Position numbers and translations under genes: made by a program. This document shows positions 20,641-32,186 of a stretch of DNA of 64,000 nt, in pieces; the first letter of the stretch is position 1; each line of letters starts with the position of its first letter. The notes below the pieces were generated by a model, which worked only from the letters and a program-made list of their open reading frames with translations, was not told where the DNA came from and ran no database searches. Origin of the DNA: Volvox africanus (lineage: Eukaryota; Chlorophyta; Chlorophyceae; Chlamydomonadales; Volvocaceae); assembly GCA_030268105.1 (NCBI GenBank), contig BSDZ01000011.1, positions 1,897,001-1,961,000 of the forward strand, given 5' to 3'.

Positions 20641-23600
20641 TCACGGATATTTCACATGGAAGGAGCACCGGGACTGGACACCTGAATCAGCCTTACCCCC
20701 CGCCCCACCACCAGTTGCCCCAGGAGCCCCAGCTGCCGCACGCGCTGGAGACGGATACGCCCATCCCCCTTTCTTCACCGGCGGAGCTGGCGGTTCGGGC
20801 CGTTCCGCATCCGTATTTGCCAGGCCCTTGGTGGGTCCCACCCGCACCCACATCGCCAGACCCCCCAGCTCTAACCCGTGCTGGCCTTGCTGGCTACCCG
20901 GTGACGCAGACAGTGCCACGCGCTGGACTGGGTCCTGGTCCAGTCGGCCTATGGCCTCTACGGACAGGCACCGCTGCTGATAGAGGGTCAAGATGGTGAC
21001 TGAGCCAGTTGCGATGGCGTAGGCGTAGCCGTTGACGTAATCCTCGGGCACCTCCTGGAAGATCTCCCACTGGCCCTCAGCCTTCTGCCGAGGGGTCAGT
21101 GTGACAGTGTGAGAGGGGCAGAGTGACAGTGTGAGAGGTCACGACGTAAGGAAGCCCAGGGACCAACCACGCACCACCCAATCTCACCCCTCCTCACCTT
21201 TCCAACCGGATGATGGATCCAGTTGGACAACGTCCGTACATTGGTGTACGGGATGCGCCGCTTGGTCGTTTTGAGTCTATGGTATTTCTCGAGCGCTTCC
21301 GCCACACCCACTCCCTCCATAGCTGAGACAGCGATGACCTGTTTTGAGTGCATGGGCGCGTCAAGAGAGATCAATAACATGGCTGGAGATGATCCAAGAT
21401 AAAGATGATAATGATGATTAGAAGGAGAAGGAAAAAAAAGAAGAAAAAGAAGAAAAAGAAGCGGAGAGGGAAGCCAATTATTGTGCGTACGGGATACTGC
21501 GGCCGGGGTTCAAAAGAGACATGCCCACATGTACTGCAACCACAGGAAGACGCCAAAGCTCCTGCGCTTGGCAGTGCGCTATTGGGACCATCGCCGAGGT
21601 TACGTCATATGGCAATTGGGGGAGGGGGCGGGTTACGAGCACCCTGCGCATGGACTGTAAGAACGGGGGAGGGGGAGGTGGCGACCGGAGGAGCATCCTG
21701 AGGCTGCGGTCAAGCGGGTGGGGGGACAGTGGCAACTGGCAATAGCAATGATGACAGCAGTCGCAGTCGCAGTTGAGCGGTGGCTTCGCTATCTGAATGA
21801 ATAAAACACACGCACACACACGCACACCTCCTGTGGGCTGATTGCGTTCCTGGCGCCACTGCCCGGTTTTCCAAAGCCCAGAGCGGTGGCGATGGCCTGA
21901 GAGGCGTAGTCCCGCGCCTTGATCTCCCAGGGGGCGCCTGTGAAGAAGAACTGAGGGGAGCGGTCCAGGGAGGGAGCGGTCCAGGGAGGGAGCGTTGACG
22001 GGGGGCGAAAGGGGAGGGAGGCGAGGAGCAGCAGCAGGTTCAGTTGGTTGATGAGGCTGCCCCCGTGTCGACACCCTTCACTCCGTACCCCTCCACCCTG
22101 CTCAAGATGTAGCTCTTTGACATGCGCATCTCCTGGCTTCCCGGTTCCTTCCCCTGGAGCCCACCTTCCCTTCTGCCCCCCGTAGTCCCTGCTGCGGGTG
22201 ATGGCATCGCGGTACGGGTGCGGGTAATCGGTTATTGGGGTAGCGGTGGTGGCTCACCTCCAATAAGAGCTCATCCTCCCTCCCTCCCTCCTCCCGCATA
22301 TGCTGCTTCCGTACACGGGACGGCCCCCTTTGCTTCCGTCAACTCTCCCCCTCCTCCTCCCCCTCCTTCTCCTCCTCCCTCTCTGCAGTCACCTGGCCGT
22401 CCACTTCTGCACACTGCGTGTAGTCCCACACCAGCGGCTTGTCTTCTCGCGCTATGGGCGGGTACGTCTGCCCAGTGCCCTTGCTCATGAGCCCCCAGTA
22501 GCGCTCCTCCAGCTCCGAAACCAGATCGCTACGCATCGGCAGTGCAGCACGGCCCCGTGCGGACCGAGCTGCAACGATGAGCGCATCACTGAGGGCCAGA
22601 TTGCCGTCCAGCTGCGAGATGGCGGGCGAGAAGGACAGGATGGAAAACTGAATAAATGAGCGCGGGGGAGGAGGAGGTGGATTAGAGAGGGCGAGAGAGA
22701 GAGAGGGAGTGCGGGGAGGGTGAGAGATGGGAGGGGGTGAGAGACAGTGTGGAGAGGATAAGAGGAAGAGGAGAGGAGGGAGGGAATCAGCGAACGACGT
22801 GAGGCTGGCAACGTGAGGGCACGAGGAAGAGGAAAGACGAAAACTGCAGCTGATGTCCAGAGTCGCAACTGTCGGATGGGCAGGGGGGAAGGCAGGAGTA
22901 GGAGTAAGAGGCATGGCGGTGCCTCTGCTATTGAGCGGCGCACAAATCACTAACCCGCACCCCAACCACTTGTGACGTACAACTGGGAGTGAATAAGGGG
23001 TTTTTTGGGGGTCAGAATATCTCATGCACACATCTTTATGTTGGCAACCGAGAAGATAATGGCTGTTGAGAGTGGTCCACAAATCTGATAGCGTCGCGCC
23101 TAACCAATCCCAACGGCACCGGGAATAGAACAACCACATAACTGCGCAATCGCCTGTCATTTCATAATCGTACAAATGGTACTCACATTGTCGGAAGCAA
23201 ACAGACAGTCGCCGTACAGCGCGGAGGCATTGGGCCCGGCTGTCTCCTGAGGCCTGAAGCACTGGTTGGGAAAGCCCTCGGACTGCAACGACCAGGTGCT
23301 CTTCTTGCAGACCCAGTTCACGGACACCGGGCTGATGCACACGTCACCCACCCTGGCGGGTCTTACGGGGAGGGCGGGGGAATCCCGGAGCAGCCGCGGA
23401 GCCAACAATTGTATGGGGCCTTATGACGAGAACAGTAGGAAGGTCCGGGGGGATGGTAATGGGGGTAGGGGTTTCTCAGTGGGAACGAGGGTCCTTGTAA
23501 AACCCATCTTCTGGAGTGCCGGCCACAAGCTGCCTATCCGCCCTGTATCCCCAAAGCCCGACAAGTACCAACAAGAGCCACCACCTGCACCGCCACCACC

Positions 23601-25106
23601 ATCATCACGATCCTCGTCCAGCATTTGTCCCCTCCCTTCCCCGCGACCTGTTCAACCCGATGCCGGGGACCCTGCTCTGCTCTACCGCCCCACCGGCCGC
23701 CGCCTCGGGCCCCCCCTGATCCAGATTGCCCACCTTGTGATTTTGCGGTTGGGGTTAGCCTGCGAGCAGTCCGGCGGGTTGAGCACACCTCCCAGCTGGG
23801 GCGACCAGCCGGAGGTACCGAAGTAAATCATCTCGGTGATGGAGGGGCCGCAGGACGTCAGGAGCTCTTGGACGCAGAGACCCGCGGCAGTGGGGCCGAT
23901 GCCTGGACCGGAGCCGGATGCGGGGCGGGGAGGGAAGGGTAACAAGGAAGTGCGAATAGGCCAAGATATCAAGAGTTCTCCAAATTTAGAGAGGGGAAAG
24001 GAGTCGGGGGAACGGCAAAAAGACAGCGATCGAAGTGAGAGGAGAGGGGGGGGGAAGGGGAGGAGGGGTAGGGGAAGACGACATCAGGGTCAGGGTTTCC
24101 CATCTGGGGGGATGAGCCTTGGGAAGGGCTGGCACGCATGGGTATGGGAAAGGGCATGGAATATGATTCCGGGTGCATGAGATATGGGAGCAGACAGGGG
24201 GATGTTGCCAAATTAGGCAGAGACGGATAACGACTAAAAAGACCTGAGCGGGACTCCAGCTAGGTAGGGCATTGGCCGTCAACCCTTCCTTTTCCCCGTC
24301 TTGCCCGCCCTCCCCGACCCAAATCACTCTATTTCGTTCATGCATTCATTCATTCGGACGCACCTGTGGTGATCACCAAAACGTCCTGAGCCATAAGGGA
24401 GCCGAAATAAACTCCGCCGCAGACGGTCTCGTCTCGAGGTTTGACCACCTGGTCCTTCAGGTTGGCCAGGATGTGGTGAGCCTCCGGGGTGCCCGAGAAG
24501 TCCCCCGGGTCGGCGGTGAGGATGACGCTGATGCCGCCGCGCAGACGCTCCAGGTTAAGGTAGGCGGCGCACAGGTCCCCGTCGCGAGTGGTGCCGAGGG
24601 AGACCGGCGAAGCGCCGGAGGATCCACGTCGTTGGCTGTGTTTGGGAATGTTACGAAATTGGTAGTAAGTAGGGGAGGGAGCTGGGGGAGTTAGGCTCCA
24701 GAATGCAAGGATGGAGGGCACGACAGAAACTGTCTAGTGCGCGGATTGCAGGATGTGGGTTGCCAAGTTCTAAGGGTGGTTTGGGGCTAGTATGTGACAG
24801 AAGTGGATCGGATCAGGTTTCTAGGGCGATTGGGGAGGCCCGACTGCCCAGTGAGAACCCTTGAGACAGAATGCATAACGACAGCAGAGAAGGTAAGCTC
24901 AACAAAGCCACTACACACCTTGGATAATGGATACCAGGAACTTGAGACCATAATAACAGCACAAACACGGCGGCGACAGAGCCAACTAGGGACCATCGGA
25001 AGACGTTGTAAAGCCGGCGCCGCTCTGGTTCATGCGGATATTCCAGATCGCCATGTTCATGTATTGTAGATATATTCCAATCGTTCAACAGTTTTTCAAG
25101 CATCAT
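20641..25106 (-). CDS. Membrane-anchored nucleoside-phosphorylase-superfamily protein (bark-storage/NUP-like)
   Basis: Exons in transcript order: 25106-24919, 24635-24364, 23902-23734, 23352-23187, 22647-22393, 21950-21828, 21338-21198, 21084-20641; 1758 nt, 585 aa, with phase closing throughout. The fold signature of PNP/UDP phosphorylases and purine nucleoside permeases is visible: VLVITTGIGPTAAG (phosphate-loop region), IYFGTSGWSPQLGG, RVGDVCIS, and AMEGVGVAEAL, the place of the usual substrate-binding M-E motif. Exon 1 gives a short cytosolic N terminus and one hydrophobic helix (about residues 41-54, SVAAVFVLLLW), so the catalytic domain probably faces the lumen or outside. Several Cys in exon 4 fit an extracytoplasmic site. 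The last 90 residues are Pro/Gly/Ala-rich and may include unspliced intron. Plant relatives are vegetative storage proteins; yeast relatives transport nucleosides. The substrate cannot be told from sequence. Confidence 0.7.
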
Positions 25107-26430
25107 GCCTGTTCAACTATCGCGATTCCAGCCACTCGCCGAGGCCCTCTGGTCACTTGTAAAGAGCCGCAAATAATCCGTAAATTATAAAATAACCTTT
25201 CCAACGTATAAGTAAGATATTAAAATGTCACTACAATATGCTGGAGTCACTTAAAAACGTGACCACCCATACCACCTGACAAGTGGCCGTTGTTACGAGC
25301 ATCTGTACTTGGAAGTTAGCATTCGATCTACTACTTTAGGAAATTGTGGCCCGTTTCAGCATCTGAAAGCCTGAAAGATACACTAAAGGCTTCTAAATAT
25401 TGTAGCTTGCCTATGACTGTATGTCAGGACTCAGGAGAAGTCGCTCTTCTTCGCGTTGCGGCCCAAACTGTCAGCATGGAGTACCAGATGCGACACATGT
25501 GCATCACTCAGGGCGCTTCAGCCGATACAAAATTTTGCATTCAGTCATACCCGCAGAAGTGGAAATAATTTTAATTTCCGCTACTAGGGGATGATGCCGC
25601 AATGGAACCCTACGAGCATATAAATGACAGCTTTATGACATGGAACGCCACGGGCATGAGATTCTGCAGAAAGCGCAAGGGGCAAGCTGTAATTGCGGGA
25701 TCCATATCTCATTGCTAATACCAATCCCAGATAGTAACCTTCCATACTAGCATTGTACTGCATCTGTGCGTTCGTCCGACCTCCGATGCTAGATGTAGTG
25801 TGTGGCACTGGAGGAGTAATTTGGCCGCCGGCATCCTATTAATAATAGAATGTTCTCTCATTTCAGGTAAGATGCATCTTAAGATATGTAAAAAAACGGA
25901 ATTGACAAAGCGGTCCCGAGTTTCTGTCCTGGTCAGGCACCAGCTGTCGCGGAGGGTCGCTGCCAGCTCTGGTTGCTGCCACAGCAAATGAGAATGAAGG
26001 GGTGACATCTTAAAAATTAATTATTCCTGTCCTTTATATAGACAGTATAGGTGCGCCACTTGTAAGGTTGCCAGGAGCCCGGCATTCCGGAGACGATTGA
26101 TTTCAATCCCTGAGCTCGTCCAAAGTTCAACCACCGCTGCATAACCCTTTAACCTAGCTACCCAGTAGGAACCGGTAAAATCGATCGATGACTCAGCATG
26201 TTTTTGTACTATGCACAAGAATACTTTCATCCTGTGTACGTGCAAGGTACAAACCTGGTACAAATGCGTTACGCTCCAATAAGTTAGAGAGGTCTTATAA
26301 AAGCCGACTTTAATCGCCACTTTATACAAAGTTCATTTAATAATTAAGTACCCTGAAAACACCTTAGAAATCTAGTCCTTGCGAGGTTTTCCAAGTATTT
26401 TGGCTTTCGCAGCCTTTTACTTTGTGTCAG
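25107..26430. other. Divergent intergenic region (phosphorylase-like gene / SDR gene)
   Basis: 1.3 kb between two genes transcribed away from each other, so it should hold both promoters. It is AT-richer than the flanking exons. No clear TATA box, repeat or ORF with family features is visible. Confidence 0.5.
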
Positions 26431-29054
26431 ATGGCGGCCGGCTTCAATGTTGTGCTCGGAGCCGCAGGTCAAACAGGCCTTGAATGCGTCAAGCGGCTGT
26501 TGGCTGTCTCGGACCTGCCCACCCGGGCAATCGTCCGCGACCCTACGAAACTCGCTGCCGCCCTTGAGCCAAGCGACAAGTTGCAGATTATTCAGGGCGA
26601 TGTAACCAATCCTGCAAGCCTGCGGGAGGTCCTTCAGGGCGCTCGCGGCGTCATCTTCGCGGCAGCTGGCAAGGGCTACTGGTCGGCCGCTGATGTGGAC
26701 TTCAAGGTACGATGAGCGCAATCAACTTCCCCCGTCCACCCACACCCTCAACCTCAAACCTGATCGATCCTAATGGGCGCCACAATCTTGACTCAAGGCA
26801 AGCAAACAGATGAACAGGCGGACAGGTAGGCAGGCGACCGGCGCTGCATCGGCACGGTCCCATGGGGGCACTGCTGCCATTCCCACGTCCTGAGCATAAA
26901 GGACTATATGTAGCTCCCCATATCAAGGCACAATCGGACGAATCTGTGATTCCGAGCTCGCCACTTCGCATCTTAATTTAGTCTTTTTTCGACGGTCTAA
27001 GCCCATCAGAAAGTCCCCGCCTCGCCGTTCGCCTCCTCCCAGGGCGTCCAGAACGTCGCGGAAGTTGCGAAGGATGTCGGGGTGGAGCGTGTGGTGCTGG
27101 TGTCGTCCATGCTGGTCACTCGCAAGCACTGGTGGGGCCCTAGGAAAAGTGGAACCTCTATAAAGGATTATGTATGCGCACGTGCACGTGCGTGCATGTG
27201 TGTCTGTAGGTGTATGTGTAAATGTATGTGTATGTGTATGTGCGCCTGGAGTGGTGGGTACTGCAGGCAGTACGCACAGTACACCTCCATAAGCCAAAAC
27301 GAAAGGTTTGGGCAATTTAAGAAGGCATCTTTGTGGTGCATGTTAGCATGCAAGCTTCGGAGTGTGGTGCCTACGCCTTTAGGGATTCGGACCCTTGTGA
27401 TTAGGCACACCACCAGCGTGGGGTGGGTTGCAGTGAGCTGGAACCGGAGCCAGGCTCGCAGTGCAGCACGGCCGATAGCGACTTTTACGCAGGTGTCCGG
27501 TTGCAGGGGCAGGAGGAGGACAGCAGAACCTCATCCGATCTTCGCACGGCTAGTCCTTCTTGTTTCTTTTTAGCACCAGCACCAGCACCAGCACCAGGAC
27601 TCCTTTTTATCCGCCTTTCCGCCATCCCCCACACTCGGTGAGCCCCAAGTCGGACCTTCAAATCAAATCGGTGTGCGCCGTACTCTTCAACGCCTTCCTC
27701 AGGCTGCATCCCCTCCGCATCCTTCTCAACAACCTCCGCTTTGGCCTCATGGATAACAAGCTTAAGGGTGAGGGGCTGCGGGCGGAGTGGGAAGCTCCCG
27801 GGGATCTGGCGGTGCAGTATGAAAGCGATGCGCCTTGGAGTGGCGCGAAGAGTCGGGAAGCATGACTCGCACTGCGCGGGAGCAGTAACTTGATTTCGTA
27901 AATGAGAGATTGGGCCGCGTTGAAAGTCTGGTTCAAGTGGTTACTTAGGCCATAGCTACCAATAATCAAATCAAAATGGGCTGGCGTGACCCGTGGGTCA
28001 TTTTTGCTTCATTCGCCGGGACTCGTCCCCTCAACACGGGAACCACGAGCCAAAGTCGGGCGCCCTAAATTGGGTCCGTATGAGCGATCAAGGCGGCAAT
28101 TGGACCACATCACTGAGTCTTGGATTGCGAGATTCCACCCTTTCAACCCTCCACCCTTTTCCCTGTTATTTACCGGATGCGGCCAACCTTCGTCCCCTTC
28201 TCCGTCCCCTTCTTTGACCGCTTCTCCGAACCCTTCTCCTTCCCCTCCAGGAGAAGCCGCTCTGAGGGACAGCGGCATCGAACACACCATCGTCCGCCCC
28301 GGTGGCCTCGGCAGCGGCCCTGGCGGTCAATGCACGTTTGTGGCAGGTACATGCACCGGGGTGCGGGGTCCCGTCTGCATGTCCCTGATGAAGCATTCGG
28401 ACAGCCCTGTGCGCCTCTTACGGGTTAGAGCTCCGCCCCGGTGGGCTCTACGGCCGTCACATCATCATCCGCCCTGATAGCCTTGGAGCGTTTTTGCTGT
28501 TCCGGAGAGGGCTGTGGAAAAATGGAATGGAAAATGCCGCAGGGCTGAAGCGCAATCGCCCAGCAGCTTTTGCTGCACTGATAAGTGCTGTCCGTGACCT
28601 GCCTTCTCTTGCGACCTCCTCAGCGGCTTGATTTGCATTCGGTGTTACCTCCCTTCCCGCCCTGGTCCTGCTGCTGCTGCTGTCGTCATGTAATGTGTGT
28701 GAGAGGGGCTGCTCAAGGTTGGAGATGGGCCATCTATTCCTGCTTTGCAAAATGATCGCATAGCGAGTTGCATAGACCCAACTACCTTCTTCCCTACATA
28801 CGGAGCCCCCGTCACCTCCGTACTGCCCCCTGCGTCTGCGGACCCGCCCGCCCTGGCCTTCAGGCCAGGGCGACGTGATGTCCCTGGGAAATATCAACCG
28901 GGCGGATGTGGCGGCGGTGTGTGTTGAGGCGCTCACCAACCCGGGCGCTAAGAACATTACCTTGGAGCTGGCAGCTAAACCTGGGCCACCCGAGGTGGGC
29001 TACGAGGCGGGCCTGAAACACCTGTGGAAGGGCCTCAGCCCGGGAATCTATTAA
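26431..29054 (+). CDS. NAD(P)-binding Rossmann-fold protein, atypical SDR (NmrA/SDR_a5-like)
   Basis: Exons: 26431-26706, 27043-27131, 27703-27767, 28251-28346, 28864-29054; 717 nt, 238 aa, with phase closing throughout. The N terminus carries the dinucleotide-binding loop GAAGQTG (GxxGxxG) right after MAAGFNVVL, then RAIVRDPTK for the NADP phosphate. Later landmarks: QGDVTNPASL, GVIFAAAG, DVGVERVVLVSSM, LNNLRFGLMDNKLKG, the family motif HTIVRPGGL, and INRADVAAVCVEAL. No YxxxK catalytic pair is visible, as expected for atypical SDRs that often act as binding or assembly factors. Plant relatives (Tic62/HCF173/Ycf39 group and At2g34460-type proteins) are plastid proteins, but no transit peptide is evident, so an upstream exon or start is possible. 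Exon 2 could instead begin at 27010 in the same phase; the shorter form fits the family better. The donor of exon 2 (GTGGGG) is weak. Confidence 0.8.
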
Positions 29055-32000
29055 GAGGGATAGGAATCACGGGTCAAGAGTAGGGCCCGGGTTGGTATAA
29101 GCTGTCGGGGGGATAGCGCCCCCATGGCCCTCCGCGTGCTCGGGAGTCAGGCAGTTGGGCGAAGCCAAGGTGCGGCAGCCAGGACTGCAAATGAGCCGGC
29201 GGGGCCCGCATGGGGTCCGATGCTCTGCTGCTCCTGGTGAGGGTGGCGATGGCAGTACATCGACGGTATTACTTTGACGACTCTTATAGTTTGGTTCTAT
29301 GCCACAGTTACACGAATAGCAGACGGGTAGTGCCTTGGGGCCGTACGGCCAAATAGTGGTTGCGGAGAGATGGGCGGCAACGTGGCCTACAGGCCTGGAG
29401 TCGCGCTGGTACTGTGGCCTGTGTTTGCTTTTACGACCTTACGGCGGTCGAGGAAAGCTGGACTTCGTGGCATGTGGCTCGACAAATCAGACACGAGGCA
29501 TGGCGGGCCGAAAGGCCCACCTGTTATCGCGCTGTGAGTGAACGACTGCTTGCATGTCGGCCCAGGTCTGACAAAGGACGTCCATAACAAAACTTAGAGG
29601 GGACCCTAAGGCAGGGCCCTCTTCCTTTCTGCCAGTGGGCCGGCAGCGTGTACCTTCGCCGGTTTATATAAAACAAACTACCCCGCCATGATGCCCGCTT
29701 ATTTGACACCGTTATGTACGTACCGATTGCGACACGATAACGTCCATTCTGAATCCACGTACCATATACCCAAAGTGGTTGCTAGATTTTAAATCCATCT
29801 TCATTTAACTTTCTTGTCCTGGCCAAATGCCTCCACAGGACCCAACATCGGATCTCGAAGATCTTGATGACCAAAACCACATCGCGATGCGTCAGCCGTA
29901 CACATCCAAAACACAGAGGGGAAAGAGGGAGGTTTCTGCGCTCGCACATTCGGTCCCGCACGCCACATGTGGGAAATTGACGGGGGAAGGTGTCGATAAT
30001 CTCGTTTCTTCTTCTCTCCATCCTGAACAAAGTCCTGTTCCCAGGGCACAGATCGACGCCTAGAGCATGTATCAGCTCTTGCCTCTTAAAGAAAACTGCC
30101 AGAAATTTTATGCAACGCAGCACGAAGCCGTAGTAACACTGCGCCAACTAGCAACACATTGGATTAACGGAAAGAAAAGGCGCATAATGGGGGTGGGTAA
30201 GCAAAACCCATATATATTATGGTAAAAGACGGGAAGAAGCACCTAGACGCAATAGCCCTCCAACCTGATAAACAGGGCTATACCCCTGCTGACGAATGCA
30301 TCGAACGGATCACCGACAGAGAACCGCTTCGGGCTCATCATAAATCGGGTCCGAGTTCATTCCACTTGGAATCTGTGTTCAGCAAGCAGCCACTAGTGGA
30401 ACTAACTGTTCAAGAGTTAGACAATCAGATGAGCAGTATCACGAAGTTCGCCAAAAACCTTCTGAGGACAGGGAGGGCGGCATTCACGTCTCTGAGACAT
30501 CCGTTAACATACATAACATTTTGGTATGCACTGTTGACTGAGGATTTTCAGGTAGCTCACAGAGGATCAGAACGAGAGCAAAACAACAACACGACCACAT
30601 CGCCGCACATCACCAACATCACAGCAACAAGAAAAGTGGCTTTCATCACATTGTACTAATTGAAATGAGGATAGTAAGAAGAGAAAAGGTCAGTTTCATA
30701 ATGTACAAAATTGCATGTCTTCGCTCCAAATCTATCAGAGTTTAATCATGCGTTTCTTTGGTCCTTTAAACCAGAGGGCTTATCTTCCCTTCCTCAAATC
30801 GAAGGGAACCCGGCAGACCCCGAACAACCAACTGCCCAATGGCAACGTACCGGCAGCGCATGACCACTGCCCCCTGACTCCGCGGCCTGCGTCCGGCAGC
30901 AGCCAGCCAGCCAGCTGGCCACCCAGGCACATCACGTTTAGGCGTCCGGGGACAGTAATAGTCCGTTTGTGCTAATTAATTCCGACTCTACACCTTGACT
31001 AGACTTCAAAGTACCACACGAGATACGCATGAGGATATGAAGAGGAGGTCCCTTGGTCGCTTCGCCGGAGCCCCATGAGAGCGAGCACCGCCTACCAAAC
31101 AAGTAGTAATCAACGTCATCATCATGAACCTTCTCTACTCATTCGTTGCAGGCTTCGCCATGGGAACGGAGGCCTCACACGGGATAAGCCTTCCCCTCGC
31201 TCGCTCCTTGCGCCGCCTTTCCCACCCGCCCACCAGCGGTCCTATGCGGAACGGGTAGAGGAACGAACGGAGAAACAAGTCCAGGAGCTCCCTCACCTGG
31301 GATACACCTGAAGAGAGGCCTGACTCCCGCTTCCTCGAACACCACCCCTACTACTGGCCAGGCAGATCGGCAAGACAGCTCCTTTCTCATACCGACAGAC
31401 CTTGGCACGACTAAGCACACGTCACCAGCCCTTGCAACGGCCAATGACCAATAATAGCTAATAGCTAATAGCTTATGGCTCGATTGATCCCTCAGCTTGC
31501 AAGATGCTACATCAACTCAACCTACACCACGGCTGCTTCCTCTCCACCCTCTTTACCATCCCCATCATACCCATCCCCACCAGCATCTCCACCACCACCA
31601 CCCCTATCAGCACCTCCACCTCCACCACCAGCACCAGCTCCATATCGTAAGTGGGGCAGTAAACCCACCCACTTTGCTACCAGCCAAACATCACGCTGCT
31701 ACCTACGGTCCTCGCGCCAATCTCCGTACAGAAGTCTCTTCTACGATTTCCCTACGTGGCCTTAACATGACCAGCTAGCTACACAATCACTACCCTAGGG
31801 CATCTCCCTCCGACAAAAAGCGTCCTCCCCCGTATACCCCCACCTCAGCGTGCTCACAGTTGCATGGCTCCCGGCCCTCACCGCTGCCCGGCTCGGGAGG
31901 GGTCCATCCTCCAGAGCCTCCCAGCGGAGCGGCCGAAGCAGCGGTTGGGCCCCGGCCTGCCCCGTTTCGACCCTGATCTCAGGCCATGCCAAGCACCATC

Positions 32001-32186
32001 ACGCCGCTCGCAAAGCCCGCGTCGCGTGCCCTACATGCTAGCTAGCTAGCTAGCCACCACACCACCTCCCTCCATCGCCAACGGTGCAGCCTCTCTCCGC
32101 AGCCCTGGTACGCCCAACGCCGCATGCAGACGCAGAGCCCGATGTCTTAAGTCACCTGCTGACACCCTATCATTCCTCGAGCCCTG
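29055..32186. other. Gene-poor spacer
   Basis: Includes the 3' UTR of the SDR gene. A 146-codon ATG frame at 30219-30659 has AT-rich composition and no recognised features. Pyrimidine-rich Pro/Ser/Thr coding-like sequence at 31530-31640 is a CCA/CCT-type low-complexity tract. No RNA gene or transposon was recognised. Confidence 0.4.
32037..32054. repeat. GCTA tandem repeat
   Basis: Four and a half GCTA units; each unit is self-complementary, so the tract is a perfect palindrome. A TAGCTAA triplet repeat lies at about 31454-31473. Confidence 0.85.

Noticed and set aside
20247..20999. 250-codon plus-strand frame rich in Pro/Ser/Arg
   Set aside because: Mostly antisense to the last exon of the phosphorylase-like gene; composition is what a GC-rich antisense frame gives, and there is no phase-compatible partner exon.
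30219..30659. 146-codon plus-strand ATG frame
   Set aside because: AT-rich codon use unlike the real exons here, no recognised domain and no splice partners; kept only as a remark in the spacer entry.
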